Positions 1 through 7,974 of a stretch of DNA of 64,000 nucleotides are shown in pieces. The DNA is from Thalassobaculum litoreum DSM 18839. Lineage in GTDB: Bacteria > Pseudomonadota > Alphaproteobacteria > Thalassobaculales > Thalassobaculaceae. The position numbers and the translations under genes were made by a program. A model generated the notes under the pieces. That model was not told where the DNA came from, did no database searches, and was given only the letters and a program-made list of their open reading frames with translations. Positions within the stretch are counted from its first letter, which is position 1; each line of letters opens with the position of its first letter. The DNA lies in the NCBI RefSeq assembly GCF_900102465.1, contig NZ_FNBW01000002.1, positions 1-64,000 on the forward strand, written 5' to 3'.

Positions 1-262
1 AGATTTCCGCCAGCGTAATGTCCGGGCGCGCATCAACAAGATCGAGAATCTCGTCGCCAACGGCCTCGATCCGACCAGATCGCCGATCACCGCCCATCGG
101 ACGTGCTGACCAGGTCCCCGTCGATCGCCATTTCTGCACCCATTTGATCGCGGTCGACACACCGACGCCAAAGCGCTCTGCCGCCGCACGGCGGGACATC
201 CCGCCCTCGACCGCCTGGATCACACGTTCTCGAAGGTCATCGGAAAAGGCTCGCGTCATCAT
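1..262 (-). CDS. IS630 family transposase, N-terminal part
   Basis: The minus-strand reading begins [20 protein letters not shown] and continues with a helix-turn-helix region (residues about 18-50, [19 protein letters not shown]). This is typical of the N-terminal DNA-binding part of IS630-type transposases. About 87 residues are visible and the frame stays open to the window edge. The DDE catalytic domain would lie to the left. Two adjacent ATGs (262 and 259) are possible starts. The family call rests on the N-terminal HTH pattern alone. Confidence 0.75.
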   Translation of the reverse strand, partial: MMTRAFSDDLRERVIQAVEGGMSRRAAAERFGVGVSTAIKWVQKWRSTGTWSARPMGGDRRSGRIEAVGDEILDLVDARPDITLAEI

Positions 263-325
263 GGCTGGCCTCCAATCCCCAGCCATGATGGTGAATCAGA
301 TTCGTGCCAAAAACGGAATCCCCTA
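1..325 (-). mobile_element. IS630-type insertion sequence, one end only
   Basis: This is the 5' end of an insertion sequence of the IS630/Tc1-mariner type, running off the left edge. It holds the transposase N-terminus and, beyond its start, a leader that reads on the minus strand GGGGATTCCGTTTTTGGCAC, which is probably the terminal inverted repeat. The dinucleotide TA at 324-325 would be the target site, because IS630 elements insert into TA and duplicate it. The other end and the second TA are outside the window, so the duplication cannot be verified here. The tip of the IS was placed at 323 from the TA rule and not from a comparison of both ends. Confidence 0.7.
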
Positions 326-1723
326 CGATTCCCTCAGGTGCGAAAATGCTCTAACTCGACTTGTACCTGTCGAAAACTCGCCCGCTCCAACATCGGGTTC
401 CACCTCAGGACTGTTCGGCAGATCTCCCTCAAGCTCGTCGACCTCAACAACGGTGCGGTCGATATCAGCTTTTTCGACCGCCATAGCCTTCTTGCCGAAT
501 TGCCGACGGTACTCCTCATTGCTCTGATCGTACCGCTTGCCCGTTAGCATGTCCTTGCGAAGCCGAGGGGTCAGATGGCTGTAGTGCTTCTCGATCATCT
601 GAATGCTGTTGCCCATCTGAACCGCCAGCGTGTGGATATCCATGCCGTCGTTGAGCAGTGCAAATGTCGCGTAGGTATGGCGGAGACTGTACAGGGTTCG
701 GTGCTTGCCCGTGCGAGGGCAAACCAACAAGCCCGTATCGTCCATCAGCTTCTTGAAGGTCTGGCGGAGGTTCTTCGTCACCGTCCCATCCGGCAGGCGA
801 AATACGGGCTCATCGACCCGCTTCTTCATCAACTCTTTAAAGCTCAAGTGGGCGATATCCGGTGAGCGAGACTGGAGGCGCTTGAGAAAGCCGATTGTGT
901 TCGCCCGGCACATCAGATCCCGAGGGCCGGTCTTCCCATCTACGTGCATCTCCAGGTACGTCAAACCGTTCTCTTCGAACAGCTCGATGTGCTTCCAGCG
1001 GAGGTTCTCGGCCTCCGTCCCATGACGGATGCCCGTGTTGGCGAGGATCAGCACATAGTCGCGCAGCAGGTGCCGCATTTCGCGCGATTTGCCCTCTCGC
1101 CCGTCATTGATCCAGCTTGGGAAGCGAGCGACCATGCTCCGATATTCCTCGCGCCGGAAGTCGGGTCTGCGCTCGCTGTCACGCCCTTTGTTGATCAGTG
1201 CGGGCACATGGGTGCGATTGATGTATCCATGCGCTACAGCCTCGTCAAAAACGCGATTAAGCGCCGAATTTTGCGTGTTGATGGTCGAAGCCTTGATCTC
1301 ACGCCCGGTCTTTTCATGGCGCCATTTCGCGAACTTCTGCAGATCCTCGTAGGTTATCGAGGTGATGAATTTATCGCCGAAGTATGGGATCAAAAACTTT
1401 TCCAGAACCGCCCTATAGTCCTTGAAGCTCCGCTTCCCGGCGCCCGCCGCAAGCTGCTTGTCCATGTCGGCAATGACCACTTTCGCCACATCCGCAAATC
1501 GTTTGCTGATGATGGGGAGCCCGTTCTTCTCGCGCGCCTGATACTCGTAGTACAGCTCCCGCGCCCGCTTCTTCGCGTCGGCCAGCTGCTTGCATTTGGT
1601 GGTGATACGTACCCACCGTCCGCCCATCTTGAACGTTGCCTGCCAGGCCCGACTGCGGTCCCGCTTGAACAGGCGGACATCCCCATCGAGCACGGTTTGC
1701 GTATTTGGAGCGAGTTTCGGCAT
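323..1723 (-). CDS. Tyrosine recombinase / phage-type integrase
   Basis: This is a site-specific integrase of 466 residues. After an Arm-binding-like N-terminus (about 1-60) and a SAM-like core-binding domain (about 75-165), the catalytic domain shows Arg233 (TGIRHGTEAENLRW), a Lys at about 264 (DGKTGPRD), Arg348 in YSLRHTYAT and the nucleophile Tyr381 in MIEKHYSHL. The usual His residues of the HxxR and GH boxes appear as Tyr345 and Asn372, substitutions also seen in other phage integrases. The gene lies 189 bases from the 3' end of tRNA-Met, so it is probably the integrase of an island inserted in that tRNA. The TAG stop spans the TA target and first base of the adjacent IS630 end, so the true C-terminus may have been cut off or replaced. 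The catalytic domain itself is intact. Confidence 0.92.
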   Translation of the reverse strand: MPKLAPNTQTVLDGDVRLFKRDRSRAWQATFKMGGRWVRITTKCKQLADAKKRARELYYEYQAREKNGLPIISKRFADVAKVVIADMDKQLAAGAGKRSFKDYRAVLEKFLIPYFGDKFITSITYEDLQKFAKWRHEKTGREIKASTINTQNSALNRVFDEAVAHGYINRTHVPALINKGRDSERRPDFRREEYRSMVARFPSWINDGREGKSREMRHLLRDYVLILANTGIRHGTEAENLRWKHIELFEENGLTYLEMHVDGKTGPRDLMCRANTIGFLKRLQSRSPDIAHLSFKELMKKRVDEPVFRLPDGTVTKNLRQTFKKLMDDTGLLVCPRTGKHRTLYSLRHTYATFALLNDGMDIHTLAVQMGNSIQMIEKHYSHLTPRLRKDMLTGKRYDQSNEEYRRQFGKKAMAVEKADIDRTVVEVDELEGDLPNSPEVEPDVGAGEFSTGTSRVRAFSHLRES

Positions 1724-1912
1724 GTCGATAGGGCGAACCCAAGCGCGTGCGGTTACAAAAAATGTGTTCCGACAGCGATTTGGAACGCTGTGTTGGACAC
1801 AGAAAACTTAACGTCAAAGCTGCCGGAGCACGAGCCAATGAGTGCGCTACAGGTGCGCTACGCCATTTGAGCGGCGCGAAGCTTCATAACACATTGAAAT
1901 TATAAGGGAAAA

Positions 1913-1950
1913 TGGTAGCGGAGGAGGGACTTGAACCCCCGACACGTGGA
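1913..1950 (-). other. Candidate att site in the 3' half of tRNA-Met
   Basis: Tyrosine integrases encoded next to a tRNA commonly recombine within its T-arm and acceptor 3' half, restoring the gene. Here the integrase sits on the 3' side of the tRNA, in the expected geometry. The exact crossover segment cannot be fixed without the second copy, which should lie left of the window. The bounds given cover the T-arm through the encoded CCA and are inferred. Confidence 0.4.
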
Positions 1951-1989
1951 TTATGATTCCACTGCTCTAACCAGCTGAGCTACTCCGCC
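1913..1989 (-). tRNA. tRNA-Met (CAT), elongator type
   Basis: The minus strand folds as a complete cloverleaf of 77 nt including an encoded CCA. The acceptor stem is GGCGGAG with CTCCGCT (one G-U pair), the anticodon stem is GTGGA/TCCAC with loop ATCATAA giving anticodon CAT, and the T-arm contains GGTTCAAGTC. The acceptor does not have the mismatched first pair of initiator tRNA and the sequence is unlike tRNA-Ile2, so elongator Met is the best call. Its first 10 bases overlap the end of mnmA, and its 3' end faces the integrase. Confidence 0.95.
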
Positions 1990-3239
1990 ACGGAGACCGG
2001 CGATATACGGGGGGGCATCGCCGGTGTCAAGCGCGGGGACGTTGTGTTTTTTCCGGCGTCGCCCGTTCGGTCTCCCGTCCCCAGGATCCAGCCGCCGCCG
2101 AGCACGCGGGTACCGGCCTCCGGGTCGTAGAAAACCGCGGCCTGGCCGGCGGAAATACCGAACTGCGGGTCGTCGAGGACCAGCCGGGCCGCCGCGCCGT
2201 CCCGATACAGCGTACCGGTCGCCGAGGCCTGGGCCGAACGCAGCTTCGCCGCCACGCGGATGCCGTCGCCGCCGCTGCCCCCCGCCGGAGTCGCATCGCC
2301 GAGCCAGTTGAGCCGGCCGACGCGCACCTCGCAGGCCCCCAGCGCCTCGCGGGGGCCGACGACGACACGGCGGGTCTCCGGCTCCAGGCGGATCACGTAG
2401 AGCGGATCGGTGTCCGGCGCGCCGTCCTCGCCCTTGCGTCCGCCGATGCCGAGGCCGCGGCGCTGGCCGATGGTGTAGTGCACGATGCCGTCATGCCGTC
2501 CCATCACCGTGCCGTCCATATGCACGATCTCGCCGGGATCGGCCGCGCCGGGGCGCAGCTTCTTGACGATCTCCGCGTAGTTGCCGTTGGGCACGAAACA
2601 GATGTCCTGGCTGTCCGGCTTGTCCTGGACCTCCAGGCCGAGACGCCGCGCCTGGTCGCGGGTCTGCTCCTTGGTAAGCCCGCCCAGCGGGAAGCGCAGG
2701 AAATCGAGCTGCTCGGCCGTGGTGGCGAACAGGAAATAGCTCTGGTCCTTGCCCGGATCGACCGCCCGGTGCAGCTCCGGGCCGGCCTCCCCGACCACCC
2801 GGCGCACATAGTGTCCGGTCGCCAGCGCGTCGGCGCCCAGATCGCGGGCCGTCGCCAGCAGGTCGCGGAACTTGACGGTCTGATTGCAGCGCACGCACGG
2901 GATCGGCGTCTCGCCGCGCAGATAGCTGTCGGCGAAATCGTCGATCACGCTCTCGCGGAACCGGCTTTCGTAGTCGAGGACGTAATGCGGGATGCCGGCC
3001 CGCTCGGCGACCACGCTGGCGTCGTAGATGTCCTGGCCGGCGCAGCAGGCGCCCTTGCGGCCGACGGCGCTGCCATGGTCGTAGAGCTGCAGGGTGATGC
3101 CGACCACATCGTAGCCGGCTTCCTTCAGCAGGGCCGCCGTCACCGAGCTGTCGACGCCGCCGGACATGGCGACGACGACGCGCCGCGCGCTGCGCGGGCC
3201 GGGCAGGCCGAGATCCAGATCGGGGAAAGCGTCGCTCAT
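1980..3239 (-). CDS. mnmA: tRNA-specific 2-thiouridylase MnmA
   Basis: MnmA uses ATP and a persulfide sulfur donor to make 2-thiouridine at wobble position 34 of tRNA-Lys, -Glu and -Gln. The 419-residue product has the PP-loop SGGVDSS at 26-32, the catalytic cysteine in [10 protein letters not shown] (Cys118) and the second active-site cysteine in DICFV (Cys214). The family normally ends shortly after a sequence like LGGGWI. Here about 30 extra residues rich in Pro/Thr/Arg follow, and the TAG stop at 1980-1982 lies inside the 5' end of tRNA-Met. The gene follows tenA and a cysteine desulfurase on the same strand, which suggests dedicated sulfur supply. The ATG at 3239 fits the usual N-terminus. 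Confidence 0.96.
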   Translation of the reverse strand: MSDAFPDLDLGLPGPRSARRVVVAMSGGVDSSVTAALLKEAGYDVVGITLQLYDHGSAVGRKGACCAGQDIYDASVVAERAGIPHYVLDYESRFRESVIDDFADSYLRGETPIPCVRCNQTVKFRDLLATARDLGADALATGHYVRRVVGEAGPELHRAVDPGKDQSYFLFATTAEQLDFLRFPLGGLTKEQTRDQARRLGLEVQDKPDSQDICFVPNGNYAEIVKKLRPGAADPGEIVHMDGTVMGRHDGIVHYTIGQRRGLGIGGRKGEDGAPDTDPLYVIRLEPETRRVVVGPREALGACEVRVGRLNWLGDATPAGGSGGDGIRVAAKLRSAQASATGTLYRDGAAARLVLDDPQFGISAGQAAVFYDPEAGTRVLGGGWILGTGDRTGDAGKNTTSPRLTPAMPPRISPVSVAE

Positions 3240-3300
3240 GGGGCAGAGATATGCAGGCGAGCGGCCCGAATCGCAAGCCCGGCGGCCGCTCGGGCGGCCG

Positions 3301-3987
3301 TCAGACCGCGTTCAGTCCCATCTGCCAGAAATCGACCTCCAGTTCGGTGGCGGCGGTGAAGGTCCGGGCCAGCGACGCGAACCGGGCGGCGGCGCCCCGC
3401 TTTTCCGCCAGCCGGTCGATGTGGGCGACCGAGGCGCGGACAATGTCCAGATAGTCCTCGCCGGAATACATGGCGATCCAGGCCTCGTAGGGATTGGCCT
3501 CACCGCGCAGTGTCGCCGGATCGGCCGCCAGCCGGGCGCCGATCACGCCGTAGCCGACCACGCAGGGCGCCAGCGCGGCCTGCAGGTCGAGCAGGTCTCC
3601 CGCCATGCCCCGGTCCAGCACGTAGCGGGTATAGGCCACGCAGGCCGGATCCTCTGGGATGGCGGCCATCTCCGCCTCGGTCAGGCCCCAGCCGGCGCAG
3701 TACTGGACATGCAGGCTCATCTCGGTGTCCAGCAGGCCGTTGACCGTGGCCGCCGCCGCCCGCATGTCGGCCAGGTCGTCCGCCTTGTACACCGCCAGGG
3801 CGTAGGCCCGGGCGAAGTGGATGAGGAAGAGATAATCCTGGGCGAGATAATGACGGAAGGCCGCCTCGGGCAGGGTGCCGTCGGCTATGCCGCGCACGAA
3901 GGGGTGGTCGGTGTAGCGCGACCAGGCATCGGGGCAGGCGTCGATCAGGCGGCCAAGGAAGCTGCCGGCGGGCACGATCTCGGTCAT
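3301..3987 (-). CDS. tenA: TenA family thiaminase II / aminopyrimidine aminohydrolase
   Basis: TenA proteins hydrolyse aminopyrimidine breakdown products of thiamine so that the pyrimidine can be salvaged. The 228-residue all-helical protein shows the family features: an N-terminal [24 protein letters not shown], a central Cys in [12 protein letters not shown] matching the catalytic cysteine, and a C-terminal Glu in [13 protein letters not shown]. It sits between the cysteine desulfurase and mnmA on the same strand, about 60 bases from each, so co-transcription is likely. I see no TPP riboswitch in the short upstream gap. Its link to the neighbouring sulfur genes may be thiamine metabolism, but this is inferred from position. 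Confidence 0.92.
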   Translation of the reverse strand: MTEIVPAGSFLGRLIDACPDAWSRYTDHPFVRGIADGTLPEAAFRHYLAQDYLFLIHFARAYALAVYKADDLADMRAAAATVNGLLDTEMSLHVQYCAGWGLTEAEMAAIPEDPACVAYTRYVLDRGMAGDLLDLQAALAPCVVGYGVIGARLAADPATLRGEANPYEAWIAMYSGEDYLDIVRASVAHIDRLAEKRGAAARFASLARTFTAATELEVDFWQMGLNAV

Positions 3988-4000
3988 CGGGCGGGTCTTT

Positions 4001-4057
4001 CGTCAGGTGTCATCGGGCGTCGGGTGTCATCGGACGTCGGGTGGTCGGGTGTCAGCG
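4001..4057. repeat. Short tandem repeat, 17-bp unit
   Basis: Two near-identical 17-base units (CGTCAGGTGTCATCGGG, then CGTCGGGTGTCATCGGA) are followed by a longer degenerate unit beginning CGTCGGGTG. They fill the gap between tenA and the cysteine desulfurase and just reach its stop codon. They probably arose by slippage. No function is evident. Confidence 0.65.
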
Positions 4058-5155
4058 GACCGCGGGGGACAGACGGTCGCGCATCGCCCCCCAGGCATGC
4101 AAGAAGCGATCGGCATCCTCGTCCGTGCTGGCCCAGCCGAGGCTGACGCGGATCGCCTGGCCGGCGATCGGATCGTCCGGGAACATGGCATCCAGGACGT
4201 GGGAGCGCTTCACCTTGCCGGAGGAACAGGCCGAGCCGGCACTGACGGCGACGCCGGCGAGGTCGAGGGCCATGACCTGGGTCTCCGCCGCGACGCCGGG
4301 CAGCGCAAGCGAAAGCGTGTTGCACAGCCGCTCGGCCGCCCCAGCCATGATGCGGGCCTCCGGCGCGCGCGCGCGTGCGCCCTGCCCGATCCGGTCGCGC
4401 AGGGCACGGAGGCGCATCGCCTCGGCGTCCCGTTCCTCGGCGGCGGCTGCAGCGGCCACGGCGAAGCCGGCGATGCCGACATCGTTCTCGGTGCCCGAGC
4501 GCCGGCCCCGCTCCTGACCGCCCCCGGCGATCATCGGGGTCACCGCGAGCCCCTCGCGGATCAGCAGGGCACCCACGCCCGGCGGGCCGCCGATCTTATG
4601 GGCGGACAGGGCGATGGAATCGGCCTCGGCCAGATCCGCCGGGTCGAGCCGCCCCGCCCCCTGGACCGCGTCCACATGCAGCAGCCAGCCCGCGGCATGG
4701 GCAAGCCGCGCGATCTCGGCGACCGGCTGTACCGCCCCGGTCTCGTTGTTGGCCCACATGACACAGAGCAGGCCGGACTGCGTGTCCTCGAGCATGTCCT
4801 GAAGGGCGTGGAGATCGACGATTCCGTCACCGGTGACCGGCACGCGGGCGGCCGACGGCGCGGCGGCGAGCACGGCGTCATGCTCGATGGCGGAGACCAG
4901 GATCGTCTCGCGCCCGAGCCCGCGGACCGCCAGGGCATCGGCTTCCGTCCCGCCGGAGGTGAAGATGACGTCGACGTCTTCGCGGCCGACCAGGGCGGCA
5001 ACGGCGCGCCGTGCGGCCTCGATGCGGTGACGGGCGGCCCGGCCCATGGCATGGACCGAGGACGGGTTGCCGTGGCAGCGCGCCGCCTCCGTCATCGCCT
5101 CGATCACCGGCGGCCGGATCGGCGCGGTGGCATTGTAATCGAGATAGGTCGTCAT
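4052..5155 (-). CDS. Cysteine desulfurase, NifS/IscS-like
   Basis: A PLP enzyme that removes sulfur from cysteine and carries it as a persulfide. Counting from the ATG at 5155, the PLP lysine is at about 187 in SAHKIGGPPG and the persulfide cysteine at about 310 in SAGSACSSGK. N-terminal TYLDYNATAP and NPSSVHAMGR are standard for the family. A TTG 24 bases upstream is possible but would add eight residues not seen in relatives. It follows iscR and precedes tenA and mnmA. In many alphaproteobacteria the same iscR-desulfurase pair begins the suf operon, but no sufBCD follows here. It could serve Fe-S assembly, tRNA thiolation through MnmA, or both. Confidence 0.93.
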   Translation of the reverse strand: MTTYLDYNATAPIRPPVIEAMTEAARCHGNPSSVHAMGRAARHRIEAARRAVAALVGREDVDVIFTSGGTEADALAVRGLGRETILVSAIEHDAVLAAAPSAARVPVTGDGIVDLHALQDMLEDTQSGLLCVMWANNETGAVQPVAEIARLAHAAGWLLHVDAVQGAGRLDPADLAEADSIALSAHKIGGPPGVGALLIREGLAVTPMIAGGGQERGRRSGTENDVGIAGFAVAAAAAAEERDAEAMRLRALRDRIGQGARARAPEARIMAGAAERLCNTLSLALPGVAAETQVMALDLAGVAVSAGSACSSGKVKRSHVLDAMFPDDPIAGQAIRVSLGWASTDEDADRFLHAWGAMRDRLSPAVR

Positions 5156-5293
5156 CTCGCCATCGCTGTTCAGCGGCAAGCGAGAGGCTTAAGCGTCCCG
5201 GCCGACGCGGTCAACGCAGGCCGTAAGCGCTGGGCGGTCGGTTCGGCCGGTCGGGATCGGGTCAGCCGGCGACCCGAACGACCGGCGTCCGCC

Positions 5294-5755
5294 TCAATCC
5301 GCCGCGGCCTGAGCCTTGGGATCTTTCGTCGTGGTGGCGCCGGGCACCCGACCGGCCAGCACGTCCTCGACGGTGACCCGGTTCAGGAACCACAGCATCT
5401 GCTTGCCAAGCTGTTCCCACAGATCGTGGGTCTGGCAGGTGGCGCCTTTGCCGGAACAGCAATGGGGCGCGCCCGGGGTGCAACTGCCCCGTGGCGTATC
5501 GATGTCGACGGCCTGGACGATCTCGGCGATCCGCATGTCACCCAGGGACTTGCCCGGGAGATACCCGCCGCCGGGGCCGCGCACGCTGCTGACCAGACCG
5601 GCGCGACGCAGGCGCGCAAAGAGTTGCTCCAGATAAGACAGGGAAATGTCCTGGCGCAGGGCGATTTCGGCGAGCGAGATGGGCCGGCCCTGGGCACTGG
5701 ACGCCAAATCACACATCGCCATCACGGCGTACCGGCTCTTCGTGCTGAGTTTCAC
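5294..5755 (-). CDS. iscR: Rrf2 family Fe-S regulator IscR
   Basis: An IscR-type transcription factor of 153 residues. It has an Rrf2 winged helix (about 1-65, with SYLEQLFARLRRAGLV as recognition region) and a cluster-binding loop with Cys92, Cys99, Cys100 and Cys107 and a nearby His110. The spacing is close to Escherichia coli IscR (Cys92/98/104, His107), so it probably senses Fe-S status. The GTG start at 5755 is supported by a GGAGAGG ribosome-binding site seven bases upstream. It heads the leftward set with cysteine desulfurase, tenA and mnmA, and probably regulates its own promoter. The divergent alpha/beta hydrolase is a common neighbour of alphaproteobacterial iscR. Confidence 0.94.
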   Translation of the reverse strand: MKLSTKSRYAVMAMCDLASSAQGRPISLAEIALRQDISLSYLEQLFARLRRAGLVSSVRGPGGGYLPGKSLGDMRIAEIVQAVDIDTPRGSCTPGAPHCCSGKGATCQTHDLWEQLGKQMLWFLNRVTVEDVLAGRVPGATTTKDPKAQAAAD

Positions 5756-6117
5756 GATCAGACCTCTCCACTTGGCAACCGCAAATACTCGCGGTTGTCA
5801 CCCCAAGATTGATATTGGCGAGAGGAGGTCCCGTTCCTGTCGCCTTACCGAGCCGAGAAAAAACTAATTTGGTTAGTACGGGTATTCAAGGATAAATCAG
5901 ACATGCTGGACGATTTCACAATGATATCGTGCGAAATCGCAAAGATCCCTCGCCGCGTCACCGCACTCGTTCGAAGCGGATAGCAATGGCCCGGGCTTGA
6001 TCCGGAGCGGGGGCGATCCGATCTCGGCTTGAGGCGAGACGCAGCAGCGCATTAGACAAGCAGCGCTGGCCGCGCTATTTGGTCTGGTTCAATGCCGATC
6101 CGGAGGACTCCACCAGA
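5756..6117. promoter_or_regulatory. Divergent iscR / hydrolase promoter region with inverted repeat
   Basis: This 362-base gene-free stretch holds both promoters. At 5863-5877 there is a perfect ACTAA-N5-TTAGT inverted repeat in an AT-rich patch. On the minus strand a TTGAAT hexamer at about 5891-5886 is followed after 17 bases by TAGTTT, so the repeat would overlap an iscR promoter. That makes it a candidate IscR operator. The remainder (5900-6090) shows no ORF or RNA that I can support. Confidence 0.4.
5777..5796 (-). promoter_or_regulatory. Stem-loop in the iscR leader
   Basis: AACCGC (5777-5782) pairs perfectly with GCGGTT (5791-5796) around an eight-base loop. Flanking bases extend the stem by about two more pairs. 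It lies 22-42 bases before the iscR GTG and just upstream of its ribosome-binding site. It could be an mRNA hairpin or a protein operator. The function is inferred. Confidence 0.4.
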
Positions 6118-6777
6118 ATGCCCGAGGTCATGATCAACGGCCCCGAAGGCCGCATCGAAGCGCGTTACCTACACGCCCAGGACCCCGGCGCGCCGATCGC
6201 CCTGATGCTGCACCCCCATCCGCAGCACGGCGGCACCATGAACAACAAGGTGGTGTACTCGCTGTATCAGACGTTCGTCGCCCGCGGCTTCTCGACCCTG
6301 CGGTTCAACTTCCGCGGCGTCGGGCGCTCCCAGGGCGTCTATTCCGGCGGCGAGGGCGAGTTGTCCGACGCCGCCTCCGCCCTGGACTGGGTGCAGACCT
6401 ACAACCCCAACGCCCGGTTCTGCTGGATCGCCGGCTTCTCCTTCGGCGCCTGGATCGGCATGCAGCTGCTGATGCGCCGCCCGGAGATCAGCGGCTTCGT
6501 GTCCATCGCCCCGCCGGCCAACCTGTTCGACTTCACCTTCCTCGCCCCCTGCCCGGCTTCCGGGCTGGTGATCAACGGCGACAAGGACGAGATCGTCCCG
6601 GCCGATTCCGTGAAGAAGCTGGTCGACAAGCTGTCGACCCAAAAGGGCATCACGATCACCCACAACGTGATCAAGGGCGCCAACCACTTCTTCGGCCCGC
6701 AGATCGACGATCTGAGCCGGATGGTCGGCGGCTATCTCGACGCCAACGTCCCGGCGGCCGAGACCGAAGAGAAATAG
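6118..6777 (+). CDS. Alpha/beta hydrolase (iscR-linked family)
   Basis: A 219-residue serine-hydrolase-fold protein. HPHPQHGGTMNN near the N-terminus is typical of the small hydrolase family found beside alphaproteobacterial suf/isc loci. The nucleophile elbow is GFSFGA, an Asp lies in NGDKDEIVP and the final His in KGANHFFG. The ATG at 6118 is chosen because it has GGAGG about 11 bases upstream. A TTG at 6079 is less likely. Substrate unknown. The gene is divergent from iscR. Its last 46 bases overlap the end of anmK tail-to-tail. Confidence 0.88.
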   Translation: MPEVMINGPEGRIEARYLHAQDPGAPIALMLHPHPQHGGTMNNKVVYSLYQTFVARGFSTLRFNFRGVGRSQGVYSGGEGELSDAASALDWVQTYNPNARFCWIAGFSFGAWIGMQLLMRRPEISGFVSIAPPANLFDFTFLAPCPASGLVINGDKDEIVPADSVKKLVDKLSTQKGITITHNVIKGANHFFGPQIDDLSRMVGGYLDANVPAAETEEK

Positions 6778-7853
6778 CGTTTGCCGCCGGTCCGGGGTTC
6801 GGCCACGCCGGTCGTCCCCGGGAAGGTGATGTCGAGCCCCAGGATCGAGCGGACGGCGAGATAGGCGAAGGCCTGCGCCTCCAGCGCGTCGCCGTCCCAG
6901 CCCAGAGCGTCGGCATCGACGACCTCGCCCTGCACCGCCTCGGCGATCACCGCCATCAGCGCCGGATTGTGCCGGCCGCCGCCGGTGGCGATCCAGCGGG
7001 TCGGCGGTGCCGGAAACCAGCGGGCCGCGCCGGCGATGGTCTCCGCACTGAACGCCACCAGCGTGGCCGCGCCATCCTCCGGCGACAGCCCGTCGACCGC
7101 CTCGGCGACCCGTTCATGGAAGGCATCGCGGTCCAGGGATTTCGGCGGCTTTCGGTCGAAATACGGATCCGCCAGCATTCGGGCCAGCCGTACCTGATCC
7201 ACCGTTCCCGCCTTGGCCAGAGCGCCGTCGGCGTCATACATCCGCCCAACCACGCGCCAGCACCAGTCGTCGATCGGTGCGTTGCCGGGCCCGGTGTCGA
7301 AGCCGAGCAGGTCTGCCTCCCCGGGGCCGAGCCAGGTGACGTTGGCCACCCCGCCCATGTTCAGCACGACGACCGGCCGCCCCTCCGGCCCCGCCAGGGC
7401 GCGGTGGAACACCGGGGCGACCGGGGCACCCTGCCCACCGGCGGCCATGTCGGCCAGCCGCAGGTCGCCGACCACGTCGATACCGAGATGATCGGCCAGC
7501 CGCTGGCTCAGCCCGATCTGCCGGGTGCGGCCGACCTCCGGCTCGTGCAGGACGGTATGGCCGTGGAAGCCGACGATATCGACCTGATCCGCCGACAGAC
7601 CGGCCCGCTCCATCAGGGCCCGGACGGCATCGCGGTGCAGGTCGGTGATCTCCACCTCGACCGCATCCATGTCGCCGGTCCCGGCGATTGCAGCGCGCAG
7701 CCGGGCGCGGAAGGCGTCGTCGTAGGGGATGGTCAGCGCCGGCCCCTGCTCCACCCGGTCGCGCCCGTCGGTGACCAGGACCGCGGCATCGACGCCGTCC
7801 ATGGAGGTGCCGCTCATCAGGCCGATGGCGGTGTAGGTGTCATTCGTGTCCAT
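6732..7853 (-). CDS. anmK: Anhydro-N-acetylmuramic acid kinase
   Basis: AnmK opens and phosphorylates 1,6-anhydro-MurNAc from recycled cell wall, giving MurNAc-6-phosphate. The 373-residue product begins with the family ATP-binding signature [17 protein letters not shown] (about 9-25) and has [15 protein letters not shown] and ATGGGRHNP motifs. Its length is close to E. coli AnmK. The start at 7853 precedes the family signature directly. The open frame extends further upstream but only into tyrS leader sequence. It is divergent from tyrS (gap 121 bases) and converges on the hydrolase with a 46-base overlap. Confidence 0.96.
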   Translation of the reverse strand: MDTNDTYTAIGLMSGTSMDGVDAAVLVTDGRDRVEQGPALTIPYDDAFRARLRAAIAGTGDMDAVEVEITDLHRDAVRALMERAGLSADQVDIVGFHGHTVLHEPEVGRTRQIGLSQRLADHLGIDVVGDLRLADMAAGGQGAPVAPVFHRALAGPEGRPVVVLNMGGVANVTWLGPGEADLLGFDTGPGNAPIDDWCWRVVGRMYDADGALAKAGTVDQVRLARMLADPYFDRKPPKSLDRDAFHERVAEAVDGLSPEDGAATLVAFSAETIAGAARWFPAPPTRWIATGGGRHNPALMAVIAEAVQGEVVDADALGWDGDALEAQAFAYLAVRSILGLDITFPGTTGVAEPRTGGKRYFSSVSAAGTLASR

Positions 7854-7974
7854 GGCGGCAGTTTTGGGTGAGTCGGGGTCGGATGTCACCCGGCCCGTGC
7901 CCACACCCTTCATCCCTCCCCCCCGCTGTGCTACATCGCCTCGCCCGCAACCCACGCAATCGGCGGATCCAGCC

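Noticed and set aside
3988-4051. Possible TPP riboswitch upstream of tenA
   Set aside because: The gap is too short and is filled by tandem repeats; no conserved TPP core was seen.
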